Part shown: positions 45,834 to 57,539 of the stretch, one piece after another | Position numbering within the stretch: position 1 is the stretch's first letter | Layout: each line of letters starts with the position of its first letter | From: Neckera pumila | Lineage: Eukaryota > Streptophyta > Bryopsida > Hypnales > Neckeraceae | Assembly (NCBI GenBank): GCA_963969595.1 | Contig: OZ018417.1 | Span: 14,014,501 to 14,078,500, forward strand | Direction: 5' to 3' | Length of the DNA: 64,000 nt | Position numbers and translations under genes: made by a program | The notes under the pieces: model-generated | What the model saw: only the letters and a program-made list of their open reading frames with translations | Told to the model about the DNA's origin: nothing | The model's database searches: none

Positions 45834-46150
45834 GCCCCTGTTGTAAAGGGTGACGCTCCCAAGTCGGGAACGCCACCCTGTACAACGGGGGAGCGCCGAC
45901 TGCGGGAATGGCGGGAACTTTGGACGCAACCCAGAAATTGACAATGTACGCACATTTAGGAACGCGCAGATTTAGGGTTTGGTGCGGCAGCAGTTGGATT
46001 TGATTGGTGTATTCATTCAGAACACGATGCAAGAAATTGTGCATGAGTCCATGAGTTGCAGCACAACCCCGGATGCAGCGCGGAGATTGGCAATGTACGC
46101 AGCTGGATTTGTGCGGTGAGTTCATTCAAAAACACAATGCAGGAAGTCGC
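45834..46150. repeat. Hairpin followed by a tandem duplication
   Basis: CCCCTGTTGTAAAGGGTG at about 45835 pairs with CACCCTGTACAACGGGG at about 45874. After it, a block with AATGTACGCA...TTCATTCA(G/A)AA(C)ACACGATGCA(A/G)GAA-like sequence occurs at about 45935-46040 and again, shorter, at about 46090-46150. No coding support. Confidence 0.5.
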
Positions 46151-49060
46151 TATTGATTCACGATTTTGTTACGCAACAAGCATTCGATGTTTGGGTGTCC
46201 TAAGATTTGAAATTGCATTTAATTAAACCCAATGTATTTTCTTCTCTGAACTGGGGTTGAGAGCCATATGAAGGGGTGCTTGACCTCAAATTGTTTTTCC
46301 TGAAGTGGCAGAGCGGATCATATGTAAGCCTGACTGTTTTGAGGATCAAAGTTGAGGATTGGTATCAATGTTTTTTAGTCTGCCAACGCCAAGACTAATA
46401 CACATTAGAAAGAATGGAGTGTCTATATTTGTGATCACCTTCACTTTCAATTGCCAATAAGTTAGTTGTACTAATAATGAAGATGATGGATTTACTCTTC
46501 AAGCAATGAGCAATTCAATTTTGGATTCCCAAGCTAGGAATGCAAAGAAGGATTGATACTTGTTTTGCAAACCATTTCAGCTGTCTGTAACCCTAATGTC
46601 TGATTTTTGCTTCGATATGACTTACAAGCTCGTTAGAGTCAAATCGGTTAATTTTTCTAGTCCTCAAGAAATTCACCTTGAAATTTTCAAGTGCACCCAC
46701 ATTCCAGAGAGTAAACCCCAACCCTTCAATTCACTGAATTTGTTTTAACATTTAGGATTTTGTTGTGTCAAAGTCGATTTGAACAATTGCATACATGCAA
46801 AAGCCAATAACTTAGCAACTTTGCACTTTCAATTAGGGGTCTTTGGACAAGTCACTTGGCAGTTTGATAGAATTCTTTGAACATTGATGTTGTCAATTTC
46901 TCTATATCATTTGTATCATAGATATATATCTCAAATATGGTGAGCTATCACATTTGTGCCTCTAATTCAGTTCAGCCTTGTGTCACTATGTAAATACGTA
47001 GTCAATACGTGGAATTTTGAAATTATGTGGAATCGTCAAGGAAATGGTAGACAAAATGGTTTATTAAATTTGTGCTTCCTTTGTTTGAGAGTATGAAGAG
47101 GAGGTACTGGACAGTATTCTCCGTTTCCGTCAATCTTTCTTATCTTTTTTGTCAACTAGTCTCAGTTCAGTGTGCTAATGGCAGCTGTAGTATTTTCTTA
47201 TATGTGCATTCAATTGATACTTTAACATGTACAAGGTAATGCTTGTCTTCAGAGACTGAAAACTACGGGAATAGCATACCTTATTTTGTCTAGTTTGATT
47301 TTGTGTAGTTCCTTTATTTACGTTAATATTTGACTTTTCGATAACCTTCTTGCTCATGGTGACAGGGTCTGTGAATACAGGGTTTTCACATTATAGAAAA
47401 CTCGCAACACTGCTCCGAGAATATGAAGTTGCATCTTAATAGTACAAATTTTACTGGTGGCATTAATTTAGACAGTTATAGCTCCGAGGACAACATTTGT
47501 CAGGTCGGGTACTAAAAATGCAACAACACCTTTCACTTTCTCAGAAGGAAGAGCAGCAAAGGTGGATAAATTGCACAAAATTGGCAAGGTGATTCTCTTG
47601 CTTGAACACTTTCACTTGCACACGCCAATTCAAGCGCCATCAATTGAGCTCAATTACTAACAAGATCAAAATGCAATGTACTCAAAATTAAAATATCCAA
47701 ATCTCAAATGAAATGGAAAATCGAATTCACAACAAAATGGAACGATTGCTAATCCAATTCTTGCTTAAAAATTCACAACCACTACGTACTTCGTAACTGT
47801 TGAAATCAAGAGACTACAAGATCGAGGCGATGTCATGTTTCATCCATTCCAACAAAGTTACGTTTGTACCTTCTTCTACAACCCAGAGGTCCCGGCTTTT
47901 GTCCATCGAAAGGCTAAGTGGCCTGCTTCACAACCTTAAACCCCACCATCGTTCCAACTTTGCACGGGAGAACATCACTACACTGAATCAATTCCAATTA
48001 CAAATCCAAGACAATTCCCCCAGTCCAAATTAAAGATTCGATGCATGCATGCATCTCCTCCATTCATTCCTCCTCATATTATTTGAATATCAGTATATAT
48101 CAATCACACAGAGAATGTCACAAACGCGTGAATCCCAAGGTCTGCCCTAATCTAAATGCCCACCTCCGATGGAGCCAATTGGCAGAACCCAGGAAATTAA
48201 AACCCCACCTCCGAATTGCGTAGGAAAGATTGAAGATGGGCAGGTGATGGAAGCGCGACTGAGCATGGGTGGTGAAGGGTGGGTACCTTGTAATGAGGCA
48301 GGGGCAGTGAGAAAATGCAAAGTGGCGGAGCTGAGAGGAATGGAGGAAGGGTGGCGATTATGCAAAAGCATAAATCGAGAGAGAGAACTCTCAATATTCC
48401 ACCCTGAAGAATGATGGAAAAGGGAGCTCCAAGTCCATGATTCACAGATTTACAAGCATATTGTGAATCCAATCGGTACAATATACTAAACATTTTTTAC
48501 CAGTAGTTTAATGTTTAGGAGGATTCAACAAATTGAGTTTTTTTAATGAGGTTTAGCCAAATGAAGTATCTTCACTCAATCTATTATGTTTGTTTAGAGG
48601 GGCTTCAAATGTAGGGGTGAAAGTGGTTGTTATCTTTCCCGAAATTTGAATTCAATCTAAAATTGATTCTTGGATGCTGTTGATTCTTGGATGTTGTTGC
48701 TTTTAGGTGGGAATTCATCCAACAACAGCTGAAGAGCTCGTCACTCTTTAAACACCCACAAGGAGAATTAATCCCCAATGATGATGTTGTCAAGGTATAG
48801 GTTAATGTATAGGTTAATATTGACATAAGAAGCATTGCAATCCATATCACAAAGTGCATCAATTATAACAAGAACGCATGTACATGAACACAAACACAAA
48901 CACTAGGAATACAAGCATAGCATTTATTTTCCATCTTGAATGTATAATTCCAATTCATCCCCACATTATTCTCCAATTCTCTCCAATTCTCTCCAATTCA
49001 CTCCCACACTATAGCTGCACTAGTAATGGACAATGCACTAGTACTGCACACGCACCTATG
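46151..49060. other. Intergenic, no gene recognised
   Basis: About 2.9 kb without a supported gene. A less AT-rich patch at 48120-48420 has open frames on both strands but no domain. A TCTCCAAT microsatellite lies at about 48970-49000. Confidence 0.4.
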
Positions 49061-51328
49061 TAGTTATTTTCAATGTTAGTTTTAAGGATAAAGACTATGC
49101 ATAAAAATAAAAATATTTATAATAGATCCAACTTTTTTCAATATGTGTTTTTGAGGGTGATTCCCGGGGGGGCACACGTCTTAATAAGCAAGCCAGTGCA
49201 CCCCCGAAATTCAGCTTTGCGCGATTATATGAGTCCCATAATCTTCCTCAAAGTACAAGAGCCCTTGCAGGAATGGACGAAACTCGTGACAGCCGATGCT
49301 TTCGCTAACGGCGTAAGTGAACAATTGCATTCCTTTCGAACCTTGCTTGCTTCTCGAAAGTTGCTTCAGTGTCTCGTAGATTCGAAAACTCTATGTTTTA
49401 GGGTTTAGGGTTTAGAGAGTTTTAGAGTTTAGGATTAGAAGACTGGAAGCTACGATGTAAAGCTCGCAAGACATAAATTCTCTCTGATGATTTTATGAAG
49501 ATTCGTATTTGTAGCAGGCTACGAGAAAACGGTTTTAGGAGAAAATGGTCCATTTAAAATTGCGTTTTTGAATGTTATTTGATTGCTTGTCTTTGGATTG
49601 CGTGTTTTTTTATGCACATTTGTATTGCTGATAACATTTGTAGAAGATTTGGCTCTGGAAATTTACTCTTCGATTTGTTTTTTTGGATTTTGTAAATTCG
49701 TGCATTTTTGTTGTTAGAAAGTCTGAGGAGTCTTTTTTTTTGTCGTTTATGTGGTTTACAGGGGTGTGGCATTGAAGAGCTGAGTCAGGGTAGTTTATCT
49801 CTAGGGTTTTAGGGTACTTGGTTCGATTGGAGATTCGTTTTCGCCCACTTGTTTCCAAAATTTGTCTACCGTGTCGAGAGAATCTCGCACTTGGAAGAAT
49901 TCTAACTTCTGAAGAATCTTGAAGGGTTTTTTTGAGCGTTGTCTCAATTTCTCAACATCATCAATTGGCCAAACTACGAGTTTAAGAACAAATCCTGTGA
50001 AGGGATCCCGTCAAGCCATGTCACGCAGTCTCTTGAAGGGTTCGTTCGTTGAATACTAGATGGGAAACTCTGTTGTATTCTGTTACTGATATGATTCAAA
50101 CTTTCTTCGATTCAATTGGCAATTGGGGCATAATTCTGTTGCGCATCTGCGGCATTACCTTATCCTTCAGTGCGCTGTTCCTCCATGAGCATTCGTCTCG
50201 TTCTCGTTATTGTGTCAGCGACTTTTGTTCTCGTTATTGTGCAGCCTGCAAGTTTGTAGCTTCTGTTGGAATCAAGGATTGTAATTTTGATTGTTGTAAT
50301 AGCAGGAAGGAAGGAAAGTTTTTAATGCGTTCTGTCAAATTGACTGTCAATGCAGCTTTCCATGATTCTGAGTTCTTTAAATTTCGGCTTGGTAGAGAGA
50401 GGCGAACAGCGGTACGATCAATTGATTGATCTCCTCAGGGCGTAGCTTCTCATGGAGGGTAAGTTGAACCTTCTATCGACCCAGATTGTGTCATTCTCTT
50501 TCCAATATTTCTGTAGGTCCAAGAATCCGATAGTTTGCTGTCATGTTATATCCACTTGTTTTGTTTTTAGTTCTTCGTGACTGTTCCCATTTGGAATCGT
50601 ATCAAAGCTGATAATGCCTCTTTGCAGGTGCTTATTAGCTGTCTGCACGACGGATTCAAGAGTGAAGCTTTATCGTGCACCATTTTGCGACTACACACCG
50701 GAATGGGTGGAGGTTTGCTAACTTTCCACACTTTTCATACTTGAATGCCAACCTAGAGAGGGATCATTAAGAACCTCTGGGATAGTTTAAATTTGGTGAG
50801 CGCGACTAGACACCTGAATCCATTGATTCATTGCATCGGAGCAAAATTCTGCCACAATGGAAGCCACTTCTCTATGGCATCGAAATACACCACCTCAAAG
50901 TGACCCTGCGTGAACCTGGACAAAAAGAAAGTCCCAAATTGCCATCGAGTACACGCTCCAAAGCCATAGCTGCCAAAGCCTCCTTTCCATCTACCAACGA
51001 TGCTATCGCCAGGCGAGGGTCGTCAAAAACGCTGTACATCAGCACGCCGTCTTTGTACATGGCGCTACTTTCACCAGTGCTGCCTCAGTCCATGCAGAAG
51101 CCTTCTCTTCTCTGGTTTCGAATTTGTTGTGTGACTGACAGTTTTGGTTGTGTGACTGACAGTTTTGAACGAGCATGGAGGAGTCTAGAGATGAAAAGGA
51201 AAACGAAACTCATGGTGCACACCCTGATTACCTTCAAGTAATAAAGCTCTTGCAAGAATAGCTGAGCGTCTTTCTAAAAAGTGTCAGTGGAGAACTTCCT
51301 GGAGAGAAGTTACAAACGCTTACCCTAT
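49061..51328 (+). promoter_or_regulatory. Likely promoter and 5' UTR region of the F-box gene
   Basis: A TTTAGGGTTTAGGGTTTAG telo-box-like tract lies at about 49398-49416, typical of plant 5' regions. Candidate leader introns exist: donor GTAAGT at 50459 with acceptor TTTGCAG at 50627. A 21-bp unit (GTGTGACTGACAGTTTTG) is tandemly duplicated at about 51129-51170. Open frames at 50049-50429 and 50831-51241 have no recognised domain and may be leader sequence. Confidence 0.35.
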
Positions 51329-52487
51329 ATGGATGCTGCGCACAAGGTTGTTTCATACGCCGTCATGAATCCTATTCTTTGGGAAAATCTTCCAAGGGAG
51401 TTGCTGTTGCTTGTCCTGGCACGTCTGCCAGTGCCTGAAATCACTCGTTTGCGTTGCCACTCGTTTGCGTTGCCACCTCTCCAAGGAATGGATTATGAAC
51501 TTGCAGTTCAACCGAGCATGTGACGAAGCAAACCCCAATATGGCGGCACTTGTTTTATATGGGAAACTCAATGAGTTCTTGGTAAGAATCTTTGATATCA
51601 GCAAATACGTATGGCTTTATGCGTATCGCTTCCGCTTGGCAAATCGTGGGAGTGCAACTAGTGCAAACTTTAATGTTCGGATGCCGATGGCTAGTGATGG
51701 TGGGTTGGTCTGCTTCGTGTCCACTTGGAAATACACAGAGGCGAATCCCTTGTGCATTGTGGTGATCAATCTGTTGACACGAGTTCAACATGAGCTCCCT
51801 CCTCTGCAACATGTTTACACCGTCCCGCCCACAGTGGTGCACATGAAAATGGACTCCGAGACCAAAGGGTACAAGGTGGTTACCATATTCACTGATGAAG
51901 GGCATCACACAGTAGAAACGTATGATTCTATTTTGAGGGAATGGAGAAGAGCAGCGCCATCTTGGGGTCGCATTTTGGGTTGCGCACGTGACTGGAAGAT
52001 TGATAACGGCAATTGTTTCGGCTTGAAAAATTCATGTTCATGTGCATTTGATTTTGAAAAAGGGCAACTGGAGCTTTTGCATTGTCGTTCACTCTTTCCA
52101 TTTGAAGGAGCATTCTATATGGACCATGCGCTTGTGGGTGACCGTGTGTTTGTGTTGCAAAAAAAGCGGAATCAACACGACATTACAGAGTTTCAATTTC
52201 AAAAGAATGTTGGGATGTGGGTGCCTTTCATCACAGAATTTCAGTTTCAAAACAGTGTAGGGGTGTGGTTGCTAGTGAAGACACAACAATGCTTTCCTGA
52301 AGAGGTGGAATGGCCAATCGATTTGAAGGCATGTGAAGGTGTTTTGATGTTACGTAGAGGTTTTTGGGAAAAACACCAAGTTTGCTCCCTTTTTAACTTT
52401 TTGACTAGTGAGTGGCACAACCTCCCAAAAAAGTCACAGATATATATTTGTCTGATGTGTCGAGTATTTTGGAATGTTGTTCATTAG
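51329..52487 (+). pseudogene. F-box protein gene broken by a 16-bp tandem duplication
   Basis: F-box proteins select substrates for SCF ubiquitin ligases. From ATG 51329 the frame reads an F-box start (NPILWENLPRELLLLVLARL then PVPEITRLRC) and stops after about 65 codons at 51523. A 16-bp unit, CACTCGTTTGCGTTGC, stands twice in tandem (51442-51457, 51458-51473), which shifts the frame. The downstream frame, open to 52487, carries on as a typical F-box-associated domain (LVCFVSTWKYTEANPLCIVV; WRRAAPSWGRILG; SLFNFLTSEWHNLP) of about 330 residues. Reading only one copy of the unit joins the F-box to that domain in one frame. A separate in-frame 48-bp duplication (from 52182 and 52230) repeats ITEFQFQ. 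Either a recent pseudogene, a null allele or an assembly error. Confidence 0.8.
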
Positions 52488-54089
52488 GGAATGATATAAG
52501 GCTACGCAAAGGGTACTCTTTGCATTAGTTTACTAGGCATTTGAACCAATGTGCAGGAGTGTGCTTTCGTTGGGAGATCAGTTTAGCAGGCCTAGAGAGA
52601 TCACTGTGCTCACTACAAGAGCCAAACTCGAATGTTTCTTCTGCAATCTTTCTAAATATCACATGAATGGAGCCGACTGCATTTTTCATTTCTCATGTCA
52701 TTCCTTTCTGTTGCAATTGCAACCATCGTACTGATCCTTTTCAATTTCTACTACTTGTGATGACAAGGTTTGTTGTCTTTATATTTGAGAATTTGTAGGG
52801 GTGGTGCCCAGGCTCTTGCAAATACGATGCATTTGCTGATTATATGAAGTTTTCATAAGCTTGGGTGCCATCCAAACCATCCTTTTACATGTACAGTACC
52901 CCAAAGGAAGAGTACATAACTTCCAGTTTTGTGCCTAAATTACAGCTAAATTACAGACACTTCATTGTTTGACAGTGACTGTCAAAAACAATAAGCAAGC
53001 TCCCATCTTGCAGTTGTATGTAGTGAGCTGTACTAACTTATGACAAGAAAGTAACCGATCCATTTCCAACCACTTAAGCAATTACGCATATTTGCAGCAT
53101 AGGTTGAGTGCAGAATTTTTCCCGTATACGGAAATAGAGTTTGAAAAACAAATGAGAATGCATGTTTAAAATCAAATGAGGACGCTCTAGAGCCTGCAAG
53201 CATACTAAAATACATTTTTATAATGAATTCTTATAATGAATTTTTTTATACATCCTACCAATCATGGTATCAAATTGTATAACAGCTTTCTTTGAGTGTC
53301 TCAAGCATTGTGAGTTTAAGGTAACTATGCCTAAAATCGATTGCTTTTTAAAACCGCACAATCTAGATTCTTGCCTAGAATGTACTTCCACTATTCATGA
53401 AAGTCTATGGTCAATTTTAGGTGTACCTATTTTTAGCACTTTGAAAATTTGTAGTTTATTCACACAATATCCAAATAATGCATTCTAAGAGAATCTAGAA
53501 TCTCCATTTGACTACCAACAAGACCCCACAAAAACTTTTTCAATATAACAATTCAATGAGAACCATGCTAAAAATGTGTGATTTGCTTAACTATGCAATT
53601 ATAGGTGTAGTTACTTTAGTAATCAAGTATGAATGATGTAGCATTCCTCAATTGCTTCCTTAGATTAGATGTTGTAATACCTCCCACCAACTACCTTTCT
53701 CATCACAGTGCCTGAATTACGTCTTCATTACACCTGCATTATATCAATAATACATACAGTAGTAATTTATGCCTGAATAGTACATTCTAAAACTCACCCA
53801 TAGATATTCTTGCCTAAAATGTACAATGTCAATTCATGAGAGTGTAGGGTCAAATTTTGGTACACTATTTTAATTCATAAAGGACTGCAATATTTTTAGG
53901 CCCAAAAATATTGCAAAATACTTGTGTCCAAAGTAAGCCTAAAATCTTCATCTTTATTTATTCATTTAGAACAAGTCCAACCAACTTATTGGAGTACTCC
54001 CTCCTAAATTTAAGAGTGAAAAACTTTATCAATTGCAAGGTCATGATGCTTGAATTTCAAAAGGAAGTAATACAAATCTTTCCAAATGG
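52488..54089. repeat. Intergenic with dispersed repeat R2 copy 2
   Basis: 3' flank of the F-box locus, then old repeats: about 53065-53150 resembles 4185-4285, and about 53320-53620 resembles 23700-23990. No gene recognised. Confidence 0.5.
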
Positions 54090-54190
54090 TTAACCCCTAA
54101 ATGTCCAAGGTTTGTTTTGGACTTCCTGGAATTTGCTCTAAATTGAACAAAATGCCAACATTTTGATAAGTTGTATCAATTTCTTTTATA
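54090..54190. mobile_element. Truncated TTAA-family left end E10
   Basis: TTAACCCCTAAATGTCCAAG and about 100 bp nearly identical to the left end of E3 (AAAATGCCAACATTTTGATA follows). No right end found downstream. Confidence 0.7.
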
Positions 54191-55011
54191 TAGAAAATAG
54201 AGTAACAAGCCTACAAGGCATGTGAAGACCCATTGAAAGAATGCATAGAAAGAACTCACACATTGTGAATCCAAAGAATGAATACCCGCTTTAAACTTTA
54301 ACTAAATATCAACATCTAAAAGATGAGCACAAATCAAGAAGCAAACTATGATAAACCAATTCCATATTGAAGAAAGCATTAAGAGAAGTCATTCAACAAG
54401 TACCTATATGTGAATCTACCATTGTGGATTCTCATTGTGTACTCTTCAACATGTGGATGTGCTTGATTTATAGGTGATCCCACTATCAATTGAAGGTGCT
54501 CTATTGAAATGAACATCAAAAGTGAATATATCTCCATTTTTGGTTCAAATCTCTTTACTTACATGTCAAAACACTATTTCTTCATCCAAATTCCAGTCAG
54601 ATTTTGCTGAATTACAATAAACGGTGATTATAGCCCATGTCAGTAACCAATTGCTTGGTGTTGCTCAAGCGTAAAATATCCACCGTCGGTCGAATTGTCG
54701 AAACTTGGAAACACTTCAATCTAGATTATACTGTTACAACATCTTGTGCCATCTCGTTGCCTAAGCCACTTCAGCAAAATCAATAATTTGACAGTCACAC
54801 TCTACGTCATAAAAATTCGACGAAACACTGCTACACTTTTTTCCTCTTTCCAAACATAGTTCGCACATGTAATCTGAAGTAAACCTATGCCAACCGATCA
54901 CTAACTACGTAATAAAAGTCTATTTCCCAGGATGAGCCTAGTGTGATCACTTTAAGGCTGGGCCGTGTCTATCAAAAATGACTAATGTTATGAAGGTCAT
55001 ACATCAGCTTG
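54191..55011. other. 3' flank of the TPR gene
   Basis: No gene recognised. The part nearest 55011 is presumably the 3' UTR of the minus-strand TPR gene. Confidence 0.35.
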
Positions 55012-57308
55012 CTATCTGAACAACGGTGGTAGCACTGCATGTAAATCAATGTCCAGCGGCTCCAGGTTCCTACAATCAGCAGATATTGTCCTTATGTCAT
55101 GAGGTTAGACCCAATCAAGACAACGCATAGTTTATATCTTTGTGTGACTGGGCAACTCGAATACCTATTGTAAGTACTAAAAAAATGAAAGATCATCGTG
55201 CAAGGTCAAGAGGTTTATTTAATGAGATGTAAAGCACTACATGTTCGCTGAAATGTGAACCTGATGTTCAATACTGAATATTGGTCATGAATCAGATGCC
55301 TCACATGCCTACAGAAAACACGAGATATTGGAAAGCGCACCTGGAGACATTACGGCCGCGCTCAACTATACAAGGCACAAACCATAAACGCCGGATAGTT
55401 GATGTCTCTAGTTGTATAAAGAAGCCATCGGTGTCCCCATGTTTCCATTTCCTTGACCCAGATCCTTTCCACACCTGTCACAGCATTTGATTGTGGAGGT
55501 AATTTTATGAAAACAAACCCAGGTATATCCACCATGAACTGAAGGACTCTTGATTCTAGAAACTATGCGTCTGCAGTGAGAGAAGCGGGGTTACAAACGC
55601 ACTCTAATTTGCAAAAAAAGTCAAGGACAGCACCAAGAAGATCTACGAAAATGATCGTGAGGTCACCTGAGGAAACGCAATAATTTTCTTTGACACAATA
55701 AGGCAAGCAGCACTGGATGATGAATCAACAACATACTGCCGCAAGAATGCCGCACAGCTGTTTAAGGTGTCCGGAGATTCAAATGCCTGAAACACCCGGT
55801 CATTAATTAGCTGAAACTACAAGTGAACACTTTCAAAGAGGGACCTCCACAGCATTACAAGAGAATCGAAACATCATATACCTACAGGATTCGGAAAACA
55901 AGAGCGCATCCCAGTGCAAACTTATAGCATTGATGTTACTGCTACAAAAAATTGATCCTAGAATCGCCCCTAACTTGTAGAACAAACGTTTTCTCACCCG
56001 AGGAATGAAAGAAAAAATAAACAAGAGTGTTCCTAAGAGAGTTAAAGCCCATACCTTTTCCACAGCAACATTAGGAAGAATCTCCTTGGATACATCTTTA
56101 CCCAAGCAGAAACGCACATTAGCAGCTACGTTTCCATTATCGCTCCACTCTGTCAATGCTGTCTCGATTGTTTCTTTGGTAAACCTTCTTGTTTCGTCAG
56201 AGGTTGCTGCAGGAAGGGCCTTCTCCAAGACCTAACATCCCCAACACATCAATTAGTCACCAGGAAACGAGCAATGCCGGATAAAAATTCATATCTCTAT
56301 GCCGGGAATAGAGCACGTACCGCATCTAATCGTACTGGCTCCGATCCAGAAACAGCTGAAGATCCGTTGGCTTTGGAAGCTGGCTTGTCCTGCTGGTTCC
56401 GCTTCTTCTCTCGCACCAGTTGTGTCAGCCTTTTCACCTTAGTAGTAACTTCCGAACTCTGAGGATTTTGAACCAAAGCTTCTCGGTATGTGGTCAAGGC
56501 CTACAATCAAAATCACACGAATGAAATTGAATTTGCCGATTCTTAACAGCAACGTCTATGCATACAAGAATTAGGTCATTGGAATGAAGTTTGCAAGGGA
56601 GTAGATCTAACCCATACAGGCCACAACAATCACCTCTTCATAGCGTTGCATAGCCTCCAAGGCACATCCTTTCCTGAAGAAGCCCTATCCCGTCCACACA
56701 ACCACCCCTGTTCTTGTTAAACCCAGGCTCCTCTAGTAACCAGAAAACCACTTTAGAACGCACAATGCATCAGTGGAAAGTAGCCATTCATGGTTTTAGG
56801 GTTTAGGTCGACCACTCCAAGCATGCCAGAAATTGAAACCAGGTGCTCGGCTATAGAGGTACAAACACTAGGCCTAAACCCTAAATTGATGAGAATCCGT
56901 CAAAGCAAAAACCAGTTCAACAACAATGCACAGTCCCGAAAGCATCCGAAAAAAGAAATTACTAGCAGAAGAGACGGACAAAAGAAAAGGAGCGAGACCT
57001 TCTCCCAAGTAGGTTTCAACTTGATCGTCATCTCTGCATCCGCGAGTGCTTTCGTCAACTTCACCAAGTTCAAAAAAGCTGCTGATCGGTTACTGCACAC
57101 AAACGATGGATTAACCACTGAGCCAATCCACGAAAGGAATTCAAACAAAAATTAGGGCACGTCCTTGTTACCTGTAGAGGGCCGCATTGTCGGGGTCCAA
57201 TTTGATGGCTTGAGTGTAGAGAGCCGCGGCCTTGAGGTAATTGGCGGCCTTGAATTGCACGTTTCCTTGGTCCTTCAAGGACGCCGCGGCCGAGGGAGTG
57301 GCCTCCAT
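55012..57308 (-). CDS. TPR3: TPR3-like tetratricopeptide repeat protein
   Basis: Probable Hsp70/Hsp90-binding TPR co-chaperone related to Arabidopsis TPR3 (At1g04190). Exons: 57172-57308 (ATG at 57308), 56999-57092, 56634-56684, 56321-56500, 56055-56231, 55667-55786, 55341-55474, 55012-55069 ending TAG; every junction is GT-AG and in phase; 316 aa. Residues 9-110 form three TPRs (KDQGNVQFKAANYLKAAALY; YSNRSAAFLNL; GFFRKGCALEAMQRYEE). The carboxylate-clamp set that grips the EEVD tail is complete by pattern: K12, N16, N47, K77, R81. A basic linker (REKKRNQQDK) follows, then a conserved plant-specific C-terminal half (VWKGSGSRKWKHGDTDGFF; RRLWFVPC; LHAVLPPLF). The exon of 51 bp is very short but encodes essential TPR residues. 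Intact. Confidence 0.9.
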
Positions 57309-57539
57309 TGATGGAAGAAGCCAGAAACAGCAGGAAAAAAAATAAAATTGGTTGCTACGAATGGTGTGATGGCAAGAAATGAAAGGAAGTTCAGCTAGAG
57401 ACTCCCGCGAAGGAAATGGTGGCAAAATGGGAAAGCGAAAGGGACGAGCCGAGATGCGCACCCAGACAGACAGTCGACGAGAAGAGTGAACCAAAGCGCG
57501 GCCTCGGAATTCGGTGCCCGTGATGGTACCTAGGAAGGC
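57309..57539. other. TPR gene upstream region
   Basis: Relatively GC-rich stretch, presumed promoter and 5' UTR, before repeat sequence begins near 57540. Confidence 0.35.

Noticed and set aside
48147..48493. Overlapping open frames on both strands
   Set aside because: Low-complexity, no recognisable domain, no splice context.
50831..51241. Plus-strand 136-aa frame, and minus-strand 62-aa frame at 50872-51060, as genes
   Set aside because: No domain, no clear start context, and a 21-bp tandem duplication inside; more likely leader sequence of the F-box locus.
12751..54190. CCCTAAA ends of the TTAA elements as interstitial telomere repeats
   Set aside because: The plant telomere unit appears only once per end, is followed by further inverted-repeat sequence, and is framed by TTAA on both sides.
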